From the NCBI GenBank assembly GCA_900546665.1, contig URDY01000013.1, positions 10,189 to 74,188 of the forward strand: a stretch of DNA of 64,000 nt. Direction: 5' to 3'. This DNA is from an uncultured Paraprevotella sp. GTDB lineage: Bacteria; Bacteroidota; Bacteroidia; Bacteroidales; Bacteroidaceae. Position numbers and translations under genes: made by a program. Each line of letters starts with the position of its first letter. Within the stretch, counting starts at the first letter, position 1. Below, piece by piece: positions 1 to 8,035 of the stretch. The notes below the pieces were generated by a model. The model worked only from the letters and a program-made list of their open reading frames with translations, searched no databases and had not been told where the DNA came from.

Positions 1-1
1 G

Positions 2-421
2 AAACGGCCGGGTGAGAAAGTGAAGATTACTTATTTGAGAAATAAGAAAAAACACGAGAGTACAGCCGTTCTTCGCAATCAGCAAGGCACAACAAATGTG
101 ATGAAAGAAATGGATATGGACATCTTCGGTGCTGTACTGAAACCTTTGGATAAAACAACAATGGAGCAGCTTAGATTGCCATACGGTCTGGAAGTGGCAG
201 CCGTGAAGAAAGGCAAGATGAGTGATGCCGGAGTGACAAAAGGTCTTATTATTTTAATGGTGAATGATAAACCTATGCGGAATGTAAGTGACTTTGAAGA
301 TGCTGTTCGTGAAGCAAACAAGTCTTCAGATCGTATACTCTGGTTGAAAGCCATCACGCAGAGTGGAATTTACAAGAGCATGGTTATTGAATTGGATGAT
401 AACGACAATAAAAAGAAGTAA
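2..421 (+). CDS. DegP/HtrA-family periplasmic serine protease, C-terminal part (cut by window edge)
   Basis: The reading frame is open from base 2, so this is the 3' end of a longer gene; the GTG at 20 is internal. About 139 residues are visible. They match the second PDZ domain of Do-type periplasmic proteases: a GLEVAAVKKGKMSDAGVTKG core, then a stretch predicting that a bound ligand is placed in the groove, and a lysine-rich end. The protease domain with the His-Asp-Ser triad lies outside the window. A hairpin terminator follows 50 bases after the stop. Family assignment rests on the PDZ segment only, so DegP versus DegQ cannot be settled. Confidence 0.85.
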   Translation, partial: KRPGEKVKITYLRNKKKHESTAVLRNQQGTTNVMKEMDMDIFGAVLKPLDKTTMEQLRLPYGLEVAAVKKGKMSDAGVTKGLIILMVNDKPMRNVSDFEDAVREANKSSDRILWLKAITQSGIYKSMVIELDDNDNKKK

Positions 422-472
422 ATAATCCAATATTAAGATAAGTTTGTCCTCGATTACAGGACTGCGCATTAC

Positions 473-505
473 AACCCTCTTCCGGAAATAGACTGGAAGA
501 GGGTT
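473..505 (+). terminator. Rho-independent terminator of the DegP-like gene
   Basis: An 11-bp perfect stem (AACCCTCTTCC / GGAAGAGGGTT) with an 11-base loop lies between the protease stop and rpoD. It is followed by an A/T-rich tract rather than a clean T run. Confidence 0.75.
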
Positions 506-565
506 AAAAATATATAAAATACTCTGTTTTTATACAAAACAAACAAGATTACGGAGGTTTTTTAT

Positions 566-573
566 TAACTTTG
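566..573 (+). promoter_or_regulatory. Bacteroidota -7 element of rpoD
   Basis: TAACTTTG fits the TAnnTTTG consensus of the Bacteroidota primary sigma factor, 24 bases before the rpoD ATG. No good TTTG is seen 20 bases upstream. Confidence 0.6.
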
Positions 574-596
574 TACGTTTAATATACGATAATAGA

Positions 597-1460
597 ATGA
601 GACAGTTAAAGATTACCAAAAGTATCACCAACCGCGAGAGTGCGTCTTTGGACAAGTATTTACAGGAAATTGGCCGTGAAGACTTGATTACTGTTGAAGA
701 GGAAGTGGAATTGGCGCAAAGAATCAGAAAGGGCGACCGTGTTGCACTGGAAAAACTGACACGTGCCAATTTGCGTTTCGTTGTATCTGTGGCAAAACAA
801 TATCAGAATCAGGGTTTGAGTTTGCCTGATTTGATTAATGAAGGAAACTTGGGACTGATCAAGGCTGCAGAGAAATTTGATGAGACGCGAGGCTTTAAGT
901 TTATCAGTTATGCAGTATGGTGGATTCGTCAGTCTATTCTGCAGGCTTTGGCCGAGCAAAGTCGTATAGTGCGTCTGCCGCTGAATCAGGTAGGTTCTTT
1001 AAATAAGATCAGCAAGGCGTTCAGTAAGTTTGAGCAGGAAAACGAGAGAAGACCGAGTGCGGAAGAGCTCGCTGATACGCTGTCTGTGCCGGTAGACAAG
1101 ATCTCAGATACATTGAAGGCCGGTATCGGACGTCATGTTTCAGTTGATGCGCCTTTTGTAGAAGGTGAGGATAACAGCTTGTTGGATGTGCTGGTAAATG
1201 ATGATTCCCCAATGGCTGACCGTTCGCTTGTCAATGAGTCTTTAGCCCGTGAGATCGACCGTGCATTGTCTACACTGTCAGACCGTGAAAAAGATATCAT
1301 TCAGATGTTTTTCGGTATTAACCATCAGGAAATGACGTTGGAGGAAATCGGTGACAAGTTCAATCTGACCCGTGAGCGTGTACGTCAGATTAAGGAAAAA
1401 GCCATAAGACGTTTGCGTCAGGATACAAAAAGCAAGTTATTGAAATCTTATTTAGGATAA
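597..1460 (+). CDS. rpoD: RNA polymerase primary sigma factor (sigma-70 group 1)
   Basis: Directs RNA polymerase to housekeeping promoters. The 287-residue protein is short, as is usual in Bacteroidales: it lacks region 1.1 and starts near region 1.2. Region 2 with the aromatic-rich core-binding and -10-melting helices ([20 protein letters not shown]) lies at about residues 93-113. Region 4 with the helix-turn-helix [21 protein letters not shown] is at about 245-266. The ATG at 597 follows the promoter directly and gives the full conserved N-terminus [14 protein letters not shown]. It is a single-gene unit closed by a strong terminator. The TTTG/TAnnTTTG promoters elsewhere in the window are the type this factor reads. 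Confidence 0.97.
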   Translation: MRQLKITKSITNRESASLDKYLQEIGREDLITVEEEVELAQRIRKGDRVALEKLTRANLRFVVSVAKQYQNQGLSLPDLINEGNLGLIKAAEKFDETRGFKFISYAVWWIRQSILQALAEQSRIVRLPLNQVGSLNKISKAFSKFEQENERRPSAEELADTLSVPVDKISDTLKAGIGRHVSVDAPFVEGEDNSLLDVLVNDDSPMADRSLVNESLAREIDRALSTLSDREKDIIQMFFGINHQEMTLEEIGDKFNLTRERVRQIKEKAIRRLRQDTKSKLLKSYLG

Positions 1461-1471
1461 ATAAATTAAAA

Positions 1472-1505
1472 AAATGGAACGAGCAGATTCGTTCCATTTT
1501 TTTTT
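1472..1505 (+). terminator. rpoD terminator
   Basis: The stem ATGGAACGA / TCGTTCCAT with a short loop is preceded by an A run and followed by a long T run, so it could work in both directions. It sits 12 bases after the rpoD stop. Confidence 0.9.
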
Positions 1506-1538
1506 ATTTTATTATTTTCTCTGTCTCATATAAATTCC

Positions 1539-1546
1539 TATCTTTG
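1539..1546 (+). promoter_or_regulatory. Promoter -7 element for the PqqD/HprK-like operon
   Basis: TATCTTTG is a perfect TAnnTTTG element. It decides the start of the next gene: the in-frame TTG at 1544 is inside the promoter, so translation must begin at the ATG at 1565. Confidence 0.75.
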
Positions 1547-1564
1547 CAAAAATTTAAATGTGAT

Positions 1565-1996
1565 ATGAAATTAAGAAAATTATCGTATATTTTTTTGGCT
1601 TTTAGTCTGTTGGGTGTAAGTCTCGTGATGAATGCGAAGGTTAAAAAGAGCACGGTTTACATGTTCGGCTTTTCAGCTTCATTTACGGATTCGTTAGTTT
1701 ATATTACAGACATCCAGCGTTTGGATAGTGCTTATATAGATACGAAAACAGACTTTTTGATGGACCGTCCGGTCTATAGTGATCAGTTGCAGACTTTTCT
1801 GGAGGCGACGACAGGTATGCCGGATTGTACTTGCGTCGTATTTTTCGACACCAAGAAAAGTAAGCTGTCTGAAGAATATGCAAAGATAAAAAAACGTTAT
1901 GATCAGGATTCTACGCTGGTCGTAAAGACATTGCCTTTAGGGGAATTTTATTTTCAGTCACCCCGTTATGTGGACAATGACAAAGATAAAAAATAA
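1565..1996 (+). CDS. Small secreted or membrane-anchored protein of unknown function
   Basis: A 143-residue protein starting MKLRKLSYIFLAFSLLG. The first 25 residues form a signal peptide or signal anchor ending near VMNAKVKK. The mature part has no family I recognise. It carries a CTC motif (GMPDCTCVVFF) and a charged, lysine-rich end. It is the first gene of an operon and its stop overlaps the start of the HprK-like gene by one base (TAATG). Because the rest of the operon resembles RiPP maturation genes, it is a possible substrate or partner, but nothing in it looks like a classical leader-core precursor. Function unknown. Confidence 0.8.
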   Translation: MKLRKLSYIFLAFSLLGVSLVMNAKVKKSTVYMFGFSASFTDSLVYITDIQRLDSAYIDTKTDFLMDRPVYSDQLQTFLEATTGMPDCTCVVFFDTKKSKLSEEYAKIKKRYDQDSTLVVKTLPLGEFYFQSPRYVDNDKDKK

Positions 1997-2877
1997 TGGA
2001 TAATAAGTTTTTAATCGGTGATCATCTTGTACAGATCTGTTTTGAGGTGACAAACGGCTGTGAGGATGAATGGCTTGCTTCTTATTTTCCCTTTAAAACC
2101 CAGAAGGATGATGAGCCTCTTCTGAAAATGACGGTGACGAGTCAGCAGGCTTTTACAGAAAAAGGAGCTGAAATTGGTCAGTTTGACTGTGGAGGGCATA
2201 ATTTTGGGGTGTACAGAAGCCAGGATGGAGCATATCAGTTTGAAATAAGCAATGAACGTGGTGTGCTGTGTGGATTATTGTATGCCAGTCCGGATTTCAG
2301 GAACTGTTTGTTGTCATTTGTCGGAACGGTTTCTGAGGAATGTCAGTTTGCATTGAATAATGCATTAATGATTACCTATGCTTTTGCTTCAGCACCGTAT
2401 CGTACTGTCCTGATGCATGCTTCTGTAGTGCGGCATGATGGTTATGGATATTTGTTCCTCGGACGGAGCGGGACTGGTAAAAGCACGCATTCCAGATTGT
2501 GGCTTAAACATATTCCTTCAACCGAATTGATGAATGATGATAATCCAGTCGTAAGAGTCGTTGACGGGACAGTTAAGGTCTACGGATCACCTTGGAGTGG
2601 TAAAACCCCATGTTACAGAAATGTTGTAGCGCCTGCAGGAGGCTTTGTACAGTTGGAACAGCGTCCGGAGAATACGATACGCCGTGAGAGTGTGCTGGAA
2701 AGTTTTGCGTCCTTGCTTCCGTCTGTATCTTCAATGAAATGGGATAAACCGATTTATATGGCTATCTGTGATACTATTTCAGACATTATTCGTCTGGTGC
2801 CGGTTTATCATTTAGGATGTCTTCCTGACGAGGAGGCTGCTCGTTTGAGTTATTCTACCCTTAAAAGACAGGTGTAA
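1996..2877 (+). CDS. HPr-kinase/PEPCK-like P-loop protein
   Basis: A 293-residue protein. A Walker A motif GRSGTGKSTHSR lies at about residues 155-166, and NDDNPVV at about 180-186 is the likely metal-binding acidic motif. This layout is that of HPr kinase/phosphorylase-like proteins, which also occur as peptide kinases in some lasso-peptide clusters. The first 140 residues are not recognisable. It overlaps the upstream gene by one base and is followed after 15 bases by an S26-like peptidase and then a PqqD protein, a combination of RiPP flavour. The substrate is unknown; true HPr kinase is unlikely because the usual N-terminal domain is not evident. Confidence 0.75.
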   Translation: MDNKFLIGDHLVQICFEVTNGCEDEWLASYFPFKTQKDDEPLLKMTVTSQQAFTEKGAEIGQFDCGGHNFGVYRSQDGAYQFEISNERGVLCGLLYASPDFRNCLLSFVGTVSEECQFALNNALMITYAFASAPYRTVLMHASVVRHDGYGYLFLGRSGTGKSTHSRLWLKHIPSTELMNDDNPVVRVVDGTVKVYGSPWSGKTPCYRNVVAPAGGFVQLEQRPENTIRRESVLESFASLLPSVSSMKWDKPIYMAICDTISDIIRLVPVYHLGCLPDEEAARLSYSTLKRQV

Positions 2878-2892
2878 TAGAAAGGAACTGAT

Positions 2893-3360
2893 ATGAGTGG
2901 AGAAGTGCATCGTATAGAAATTCCAAATGCCATTTTGCTGGAAGAAGTCCGGAAGGCTATAAATGAAGGGCATACTGCTACAATAAATGTCAAAGGTTTC
3001 AGCATGCGTCCTTTTTTGGAAAACAATCGTGATAAGGTGATGTTGAAAGCATGTGCAGATCCCCGGGTCGGTACTGCCGTATTGGCAGAGATTGCTCCAC
3101 AGAAATATGTTTTGCACAGGGTGATCAGTAAGAGAGGTAATTTGCTGACTTTGATGGGTGATGGTAATCTGAAGGGTATAGAGATGTGTCGTACATCTGA
3201 TATTATTGGCGAAGTTGCTGTTTATTGGCGGAATGGTAAACGCATTGATGCCGATTCGCCTTCGTTAAAAAGATGGATAGCCTTGTGGATGAAGATGAGG
3301 CCGGTTCGCCGTTATTTGCTTTTTCTGTATAAATTGAATTTAAAGTTAATGAAAGGATAG
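2893..3360 (+). CDS. S24/S26-family peptidase-like protein (SipW-like)
   Basis: 155 residues. GFSMRPFL near residues 36-43 carries the nucleophile serine of the signal-peptidase fold. LHRVI near 75 supplies a histidine where bacterial type I signal peptidases have lysine, and GDGN near 91 an aspartate. The Ser-His-Asp order fits the SipW/ER-type branch. No N-terminal membrane anchor is visible; a basic hydrophobic stretch at the C-terminus may associate with the membrane. It sits between the HprK-like and PqqD genes, so it may trim a peptide handled by them. That role is inference. Confidence 0.7.
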   Translation: MSGEVHRIEIPNAILLEEVRKAINEGHTATINVKGFSMRPFLENNRDKVMLKACADPRVGTAVLAEIAPQKYVLHRVISKRGNLLTLMGDGNLKGIEMCRTSDIIGEVAVYWRNGKRIDADSPSLKRWIALWMKMRPVRRYLLFLYKLNLKLMKG

Positions 3361-3364
3361 ACTT

Positions 3365-3631
3365 ATGAAGATAAAAGATGGTTTTGAATTACGTGAGGTC
3401 TGTGGAGAGAAAGTCATATTGGCCTGCGGCATGAATAATATTGATTTCAGCAAGATCATCAGCTTGAACGAAACCGCTGCATTTCTATGGACGGTAGCTA
3501 TAGAGCAGGAATTTACGGAGGATATGCTGGTAAAGGCTTTGTTGGAAGAGTATGAGGTTGATGATGAGACGGCACGTCGCGACGTGGCTAATGTGGTGTC
3601 CAAATGGAAGGAAATAGGGCTTTTAGACTGA
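3365..3631 (+). CDS. PqqD-family protein (RiPP recognition element)
   Basis: 88 residues with the PqqD pattern: an N-terminal beta region (FELREVCGEKVIL), the LNETAAFLW core at about residues 37-45, and a C-terminal helix-turn-helix ending in VVSKWKEIGLLD. PqqD domains bind leader peptides of ribosomally made, modified peptides and deliver them to partner enzymes. It begins five bases after the peptidase gene. No radical SAM, cyclodehydratase or lasso cyclase is nearby, so the modifying enzyme would have to be the HprK-like protein or be encoded elsewhere. Confidence 0.85.
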   Translation: MKIKDGFELREVCGEKVILACGMNNIDFSKIISLNETAAFLWTVAIEQEFTEDMLVKALLEEYEVDDETARRDVANVVSKWKEIGLLD

Positions 3632-3658
3632 TCTGGCTTGTCTTTTGTTCCGTTGAGT

Positions 3659-4006
3659 ATGAATATTGAAGAAATACGTGAATATTGTTTGTCAAAGCCT
3701 TTTGCTACAGAAGATTTTCCTTTTGACGAGGAGGTTCTGGCATTCCGTGTGATGAACAAGATCTTCGCTTGTATCAATTTGAATAATCCGGATTGGTTCT
3801 GTCTGAAATGTGATCCTGATTATGCAATAGAACTAAGGGAAAAGTATCCCAGTATTACAGGTGCCTGGCATTGGAATAAGAAATATTGGAATCAGCTGGC
3901 TTCCGGAACGGATTTGTCCGATGAAATGGTTCGGCATCTTATAGATCATTCTTATGACGAAGTAATAAAGAAACTCTCCAAAAAGCAGAGAAACCAGCTG
4001 ATTTGA
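3659..4006 (+). CDS. MmcQ/YjbR-family protein
   Basis: 115 residues from the ATG at 3659 (an in-frame TTG 21 bases earlier is less likely). The sequence MNIEEIREYCLSKP, the FACINLNNPDWFCLKCDP strand pair, the KYPSITGAWHWNKKYWNQL motif and a C-terminal HSYDEVIKKLSKKQR helix match the YjbR (CyaY-like fold) family. Members are called DNA-binding, but their role is not well established. It is the last gene of the operon, 27 bases after pqqD-like. Confidence 0.85.
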   Translation: MNIEEIREYCLSKPFATEDFPFDEEVLAFRVMNKIFACINLNNPDWFCLKCDPDYAIELREKYPSITGAWHWNKKYWNQLASGTDLSDEMVRHLIDHSYDEVIKKLSKKQRNQLI

Positions 4007-4014
4007 TTTTTATT

Positions 4015-4701
4015 CTATTTATTCTCCTGTTCCGGATTGTTGTCGTCTCCTTTAAGAATAGGCAACTGCCAGTGGTATTTGACAGCCAGGATGCGTATGA
4101 TAATTACGGTAAAAGCAGACAAAATTGCACTGATCTCCGCAGGCATGTCAATTTTGTAGGCAATAATATATATGATTCCTCCCAGAATGCAGGCTACGGC
4201 ATAGATGTCTTTTCTGAATATAAGTGGGATCTCGTTGATGAGAATATCGCGGATGACTCCACCGGCGGCGCCTGTAACACTTCCCATAATGACAGCCATC
4301 CACAATGGATAATGCATATTGATGGTTTTCTCTATGCCGATGATGTTGAATAAGGCAAGTCCGATCGTATCGAATATAAACCAGGTGCTTTGTTGGCGGA
4401 TAATCCTTTTCCCGAAAAGAATCACCCATAGCAGTGCCAGACCGCAACAGATGACATAGATGGAGTTTGTCATTCAGAAAGGTGGTATGCCAAGCATGAC
4501 ATCACGCAGTGTTCCTCCGCCTATGGCTGTAGCCATTCCGACAATGTATGCACCGAACCAGTCGAACTTTTTGGCAGAAGCTAATCGTATGCCCGATATG
4601 GCAAAAGCCATAGTACCGATAAACTCTATGACCACAAAGGATGCCGGAATGCGCAAAGTGGCACCCATTACTCTGAGGATTTCAAAAATATGATCTAGCA
4701 T
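4015..4701 (-). pseudogene. TRIC/UPF0126-type membrane channel gene split by one in-frame TGA
   Basis: The strand encodes 75 residues (4701-4474) and then 152 residues (4473-4015) in the same frame, separated only by a TGA at 4476-4474. Joined, they give the two-repeat TRIC (UPF0126, YicG-like) protein of about 228 residues: repeat one ends GGGTLRDVMLGIPPF, repeat two has GGVIRDILINEIPLIF. Relatives usually have tryptophan at the stop position, so a TGG to TGA change is the simplest explanation. An ATG directly follows the stop, so restart could give two half proteins. TRIC proteins are trimeric cation channels. The gene overlaps the end of the upstream dehydrogenase by seven bases. Confidence 0.85.
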
Positions 4702-5657
4702 AGGTTGACCGTATTTTGAGGTTGTCCGTTAAGGAAAGCAGCAATATTTTCTGTACAGATTTTCATCAGTCTTGTGCGTGCTTCTTTAGTAGCCCATGCG
4801 ATATGCGGGGTAAGGTATATGTTGGGAGCATGCAGCAATGGATTGTTTTTTTCAGCCGGTTCAACAGTCAGAACATCGGCACCGTATGCTGCCAGCCTGC
4901 CGGTTTGAAGTGCGTCAGCTACGGCCTGTTCGTCTATGAGAGGGCCACGTCCGGTATTGATCAGAATGGCTGAATGCTTCATGACCGAAAGACTTTCCGT
5001 ATTGATGATCTGACGGGTATCAGGAGTCAGTGGGCAGTGCAAGGTGATGATGTCACTTTCAGAGAAAAGTTCGTTAAGTCCTTTTTTGGTGATCTGCATT
5101 TTTTTGCAGTCTTCCGCGCTTTTGGATGTGAATGCACATACATTCATTTCAAATGCATTGGCGATTTGTGCTACAGATTTGCCAATATGTCCTAATCCGA
5201 TGATACCCATGGTTTTGCCGTAAAGTTCGTTGAGAGGTGTGTCCCAATAGCAGAAATCCGTATTATTGCTCCATTTGCCGTTTCGGTTTTCCTGTGTATA
5301 ATGTTCTACTCTGTTGGTAATGGCCAGAATATGGGCAAAGACCATTTGTGCTACAGATTGCGTACTGTATGCCGGAATATTGCATACCGGTATGCCTTTT
5401 CTGGAAGCAGCTTCTGTGTCGACAATATTGTATCCAGTAGCCAATACACCGATATATTTCAATTGAGGCAGTTTTTCTATGGTGTCAGCTGTCAGAGGAA
5501 CTTTGTTGGTGAGCAGGATATCTGCTTCAGCAGCATGTTCAAGAATTTCGTTCGGACTTGTACGCGGGTAAACGGTCAGTTCGCCAAATTGTTCAATCAT
5601 CTCCCATGAGAGGTCGCCCGGATTGAGCGTATATCCATCTAAAACTTTTATTTTCAT
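4695..5657 (-). CDS. D-2-hydroxyacid dehydrogenase (glycerate dehydrogenase type)
   Basis: NAD(H)-dependent reduction of a 2-oxoacid or oxidation of a D-2-hydroxyacid. The 320-residue length is typical. The nucleotide-binding motif GLGHIGKS is at residues 154-161. The catalytic set is Arg237 in NTGRG, Glu266 in VEP and His285 in TPHIAW. The N-terminal TGYNIVD motif around 74-80 is usual for hydroxypyruvate/glycerate dehydrogenases, but the substrate cannot be fixed from sequence. It is upstream of and overlaps the TRIC gene. Confidence 0.9.
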   Translation of the reverse strand: MKIKVLDGYTLNPGDLSWEMIEQFGELTVYPRTSPNEILEHAAEADILLTNKVPLTADTIEKLPQLKYIGVLATGYNIVDTEAASRKGIPVCNIPAYSTQSVAQMVFAHILAITNRVEHYTQENRNGKWSNNTDFCYWDTPLNELYGKTMGIIGLGHIGKSVAQIANAFEMNVCAFTSKSAEDCKKMQITKKGLNELFSESDIITLHCPLTPDTRQIINTESLSVMKHSAILINTGRGPLIDEQAVADALQTGRLAAYGADVLTVEPAEKNNPLLHAPNIYLTPHIAWATKEARTRLMKICTENIAAFLNGQPQNTVNLC

Positions 5658-5671
5658 TTCTGAATGTTTTT

Positions 5672-6925
5672 TTAGTTCTTGAAATTCATTTTTCTGTAAC
5701 CTACCAGTTTGTCATATCTTCCTCCGACAGGACGTTGATAAACCAGAATGATATATTCATTTTCGGTTTCATAAAAATTGCCGTCGGTTTTGTCGCTGTT
5801 GCCGATGTTTTTGCCGTCCGGTAAAAAGAGATAGTTATAATTATAGTAACCCTGTTTCAGTAGAATGGCGGTTTCGTAGGCTTGCAAAGTTTCGTTGTAA
5901 GTCATTTTATATTCCGGTGAGAACTGATTACCCGTCCATTCCCCATTTATGTAGACATCTCCGCCAGTCAGACGTGGGCTGGACAGCATGAAATGTACGA
6001 AAAGATATTCGCTGGTAGTGTTGATTTCCCAGTCGTCTGTGTTTCTGACGATGAATGCTCCGTTCTGGTCTTCATCATAAACGTAATTTTTGGCTGCTTT
6101 GTCGGCAAACAGCACGGCATGGTAATGCGGGTCATGCCATTCTATCCTGTCTACGTTCAATCCGGGCTGGTGTACGTCCAGTATTTCAAATTTATGATAT
6201 TCATTGCCGGCCGGAAATATCAGCTGCCTGTTATGTGAGAATTCTATCTGTTTGGAACTTTGAATATTGGGTTTGGGATTAAACACCATATTGTCTGTTC
6301 GTCTGTTTTGCATGACTACGGTTTTGAGTTCTCTTATCGGATCCACTACATTGGTGGTTGTATAGTTGACCGTAAAACTGAGTTGCTGATGTGTTTTGTT
6401 AAAATCAATGTCCGTATTGGATGATACTTGTGCATTGATGCTGACTCCCGGTTCTACTATTGAAAAACACACTTCGGCAACAGGAACAGGCTCGTCACCA
6501 TCGTCATTGAGGATAACGACTTTGTAGTTACCGGAAAGTTTGAGCGACACGTCTTCATTAGGTATTCTTACTTTATAGTGGGTATAAAGTACGGTGGTAT
6601 TAAAACTCTTTTCGTAATCTTCAATGGGGCGGTCATTGAATCCTTCAAGAAAATCCGATTCGAATATTTCCTTGGAAGGTTGCCATTGGGCATCGCAGTG
6701 TGTGATGTGGTAGATGTACCGATGATATTCGTGTGAAAAGTCATCGAAACCGATTTCAATGTGGTGGTTTCCTCCCAAATTGACGATGGGTGGCATCAGG
6801 GGATCATCGTCAACAGTGACTTTGAGTGTATGTATCTGTTTGTCTTTGATGACGTTCTGTTGTCCTGAAACCGGTGTCAGGAAGTTCCACATGAGGATAA
6901 GGAGTAATAGGCAGTTCTTTTTCAT
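5672..6925 (-). CDS. DUF5103 / type IX secretion plug-like protein
   Basis: 417 residues with an N-terminal signal peptide (MKKNCLLLLILMWNFLTPVSG). The protein is beta-rich throughout, with motifs such as HRYIYHITHCDAQW and GGDVYINGEWT that are typical of the DUF5103 family. In Flavobacterium, family members act as plugs of the type IX secretion channel, but many gut Bacteroidales without T9SS retain a copy. Periplasmic or outer-membrane-associated. It lies 14 bases upstream of the dehydrogenase gene and is likely co-transcribed with it. Confidence 0.8.
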   Translation of the reverse strand: MKKNCLLLLILMWNFLTPVSGQQNVIKDKQIHTLKVTVDDDPLMPPIVNLGGNHHIEIGFDDFSHEYHRYIYHITHCDAQWQPSKEIFESDFLEGFNDRPIEDYEKSFNTTVLYTHYKVRIPNEDVSLKLSGNYKVVILNDDGDEPVPVAEVCFSIVEPGVSINAQVSSNTDIDFNKTHQQLSFTVNYTTTNVVDPIRELKTVVMQNRRTDNMVFNPKPNIQSSKQIEFSHNRQLIFPAGNEYHKFEILDVHQPGLNVDRIEWHDPHYHAVLFADKAAKNYVYDEDQNGAFIVRNTDDWEINTTSEYLFVHFMLSSPRLTGGDVYINGEWTGNQFSPEYKMTYNETLQAYETAILLKQGYYNYNYLFLPDGKNIGNSDKTDGNFYETENEYIILVYQRPVGGRYDKLVGYRKMNFKN

Positions 6926-7020
6926 AATGCAAATTTATGAAATTTTGGACAAGATTTGCCTGACGTTTTCGGAAAATTATCAAACCGCATTGTCATAAAA
7001 TGAATTTTCGGGAGAGGGTA

Positions 7021-7052
7021 TTTGCGAAAATGCCGTGAAAAGCGTAATTTCG
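7021..7052 (+). promoter_or_regulatory. Promoter of the DUF1460 amidase gene
   Basis: TTTG at 7021-7024, a 20-base spacer, and TAATTTCG at 7045-7052, one mismatch from TAnnTTTG. The expected transcript start is about 7060, which favours the ATG at 7080 over that at 7056. Confidence 0.65.
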
Positions 7053-7079
7053 GGTATGAATCATAAAAACTACAGAAAA

Positions 7080-7931
7080 ATGAAACGTTACTTTTTATTG
7101 TGTGTCTTGATTTTGTTGGGCTTGAAGTCTGGTATTGCCGGAAATAACATATCTGCAGATTCTGTAGAGGTAGAAAAATGGTTGTCTGAAGCATTAAGGT
7201 CTGAGAAGGCTGCTGATAACTATCCTTTGTTTTTTTCTTCCAAACTGTTGGGAAGGCCTTATGTGGCTTCCACATTGGAGGTTAACAGGCGGGAACAGTT
7301 GGTTGTCAATGTCCGTGAGTTGGATTGTACAACATTTGTAGAAAATGTCGTGGCAATGACTCTGACTGTCCAAAATGGGAAAAAGGATTTTGCTACATTC
7401 AAATCTTATCTGGAGAAGATCCGCTACAGGGATGGACGCTGTAATGGTTATCCCTCCCGTAATCATTATTTCAGCGAATGGATTGAGAGTAATGTCAGGT
7501 TAGGTCTTGTAGAAGAAATTGGAGGAAAACCGTTTACGGGAAAGCAGACAGTCAATGTGAATTATATGAGCAGTCATCCTGACAAATATCCTATGCTTAA
7601 GGGAAATGAGGCAGATATTAAAAAGATACGTCAAAATGAGCGGGCTGTCAGCCAGCGTGTGGTTGCTTACATTCCGAATTCCAAACTTAATGCCGGAAAG
7701 TCAGAATTGAATATGGTACATGACGGTGATATTCTGGCGTTGGTGACTAAAAAGTCCGGACTGGACATTTCTCATGTAGGATTTGCCGTTTGGGGTAAGG
7801 ATGGAAAGTTACATTTGATCAATGCTTCCAGTTTACACAAAAAGGTCGTTTCAGAACCAATGACATTATATGAATATATGAAAAAACATCCGAGTAATCT
7901 CGGTGTGAGAGTCATTCGTATCAGACGCTAA
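7080..7931 (+). CDS. DUF1460 peptidoglycan amidase (AmiA-like, NlpC/P60 fold)
   Basis: 283 residues from the ATG at 7080, which places a signal peptide (MKRYFLLCVLILLGLKSGIAG) at the N-terminus. DUF1460 proteins are papain-like amidases; Bacteroides members cleave L-Ala from anhydro-muropeptides during wall recycling. Cys83 in LDCTTFVEN is the nucleophile and His232 in SHVGFAVW the base. It is monocistronic, with its own promoter and a two-way terminator. Exact substrate is inferred from the family. Confidence 0.85.
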   Translation: MKRYFLLCVLILLGLKSGIAGNNISADSVEVEKWLSEALRSEKAADNYPLFFSSKLLGRPYVASTLEVNRREQLVVNVRELDCTTFVENVVAMTLTVQNGKKDFATFKSYLEKIRYRDGRCNGYPSRNHYFSEWIESNVRLGLVEEIGGKPFTGKQTVNVNYMSSHPDKYPMLKGNEADIKKIRQNERAVSQRVVAYIPNSKLNAGKSELNMVHDGDILALVTKKSGLDISHVGFAVWGKDGKLHLINASSLHKKVVSEPMTLYEYMKKHPSNLGVRVIRIRR

Positions 7932-7947
7932 ATATAGTGGAATTAAG

Positions 7948-7983
7948 AAAGGACATGTTGAAAATGATTTCAGCATGCCCTTT
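7948..7983. terminator. Two-way terminator between convergent genes
   Basis: A hairpin with arms AAAGG-CATG-TGAAA and their complements, interrupted by two mismatches, lies between the convergent DUF1460 and basic-protein genes. Confidence 0.6.
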
Positions 7984-8035
7984 ACATTTGAATTGATTAG
8001 AACTTTCGTAGTTAAGGTTTTTATAAGATATCTGT

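Noticed and set aside
4003-4353. Plus-strand open frame over the second half of the TRIC gene
   Set aside because: The minus strand encodes the conserved TRIC repeat; the plus-strand product has no resemblance to any family.
7035-7079. Earlier start codons for the DUF1460 gene (7035, 7056)
   Set aside because: 7035 lies upstream of or within the promoter and 7056 is at the expected transcript start; 7080 gives a clean signal peptide.
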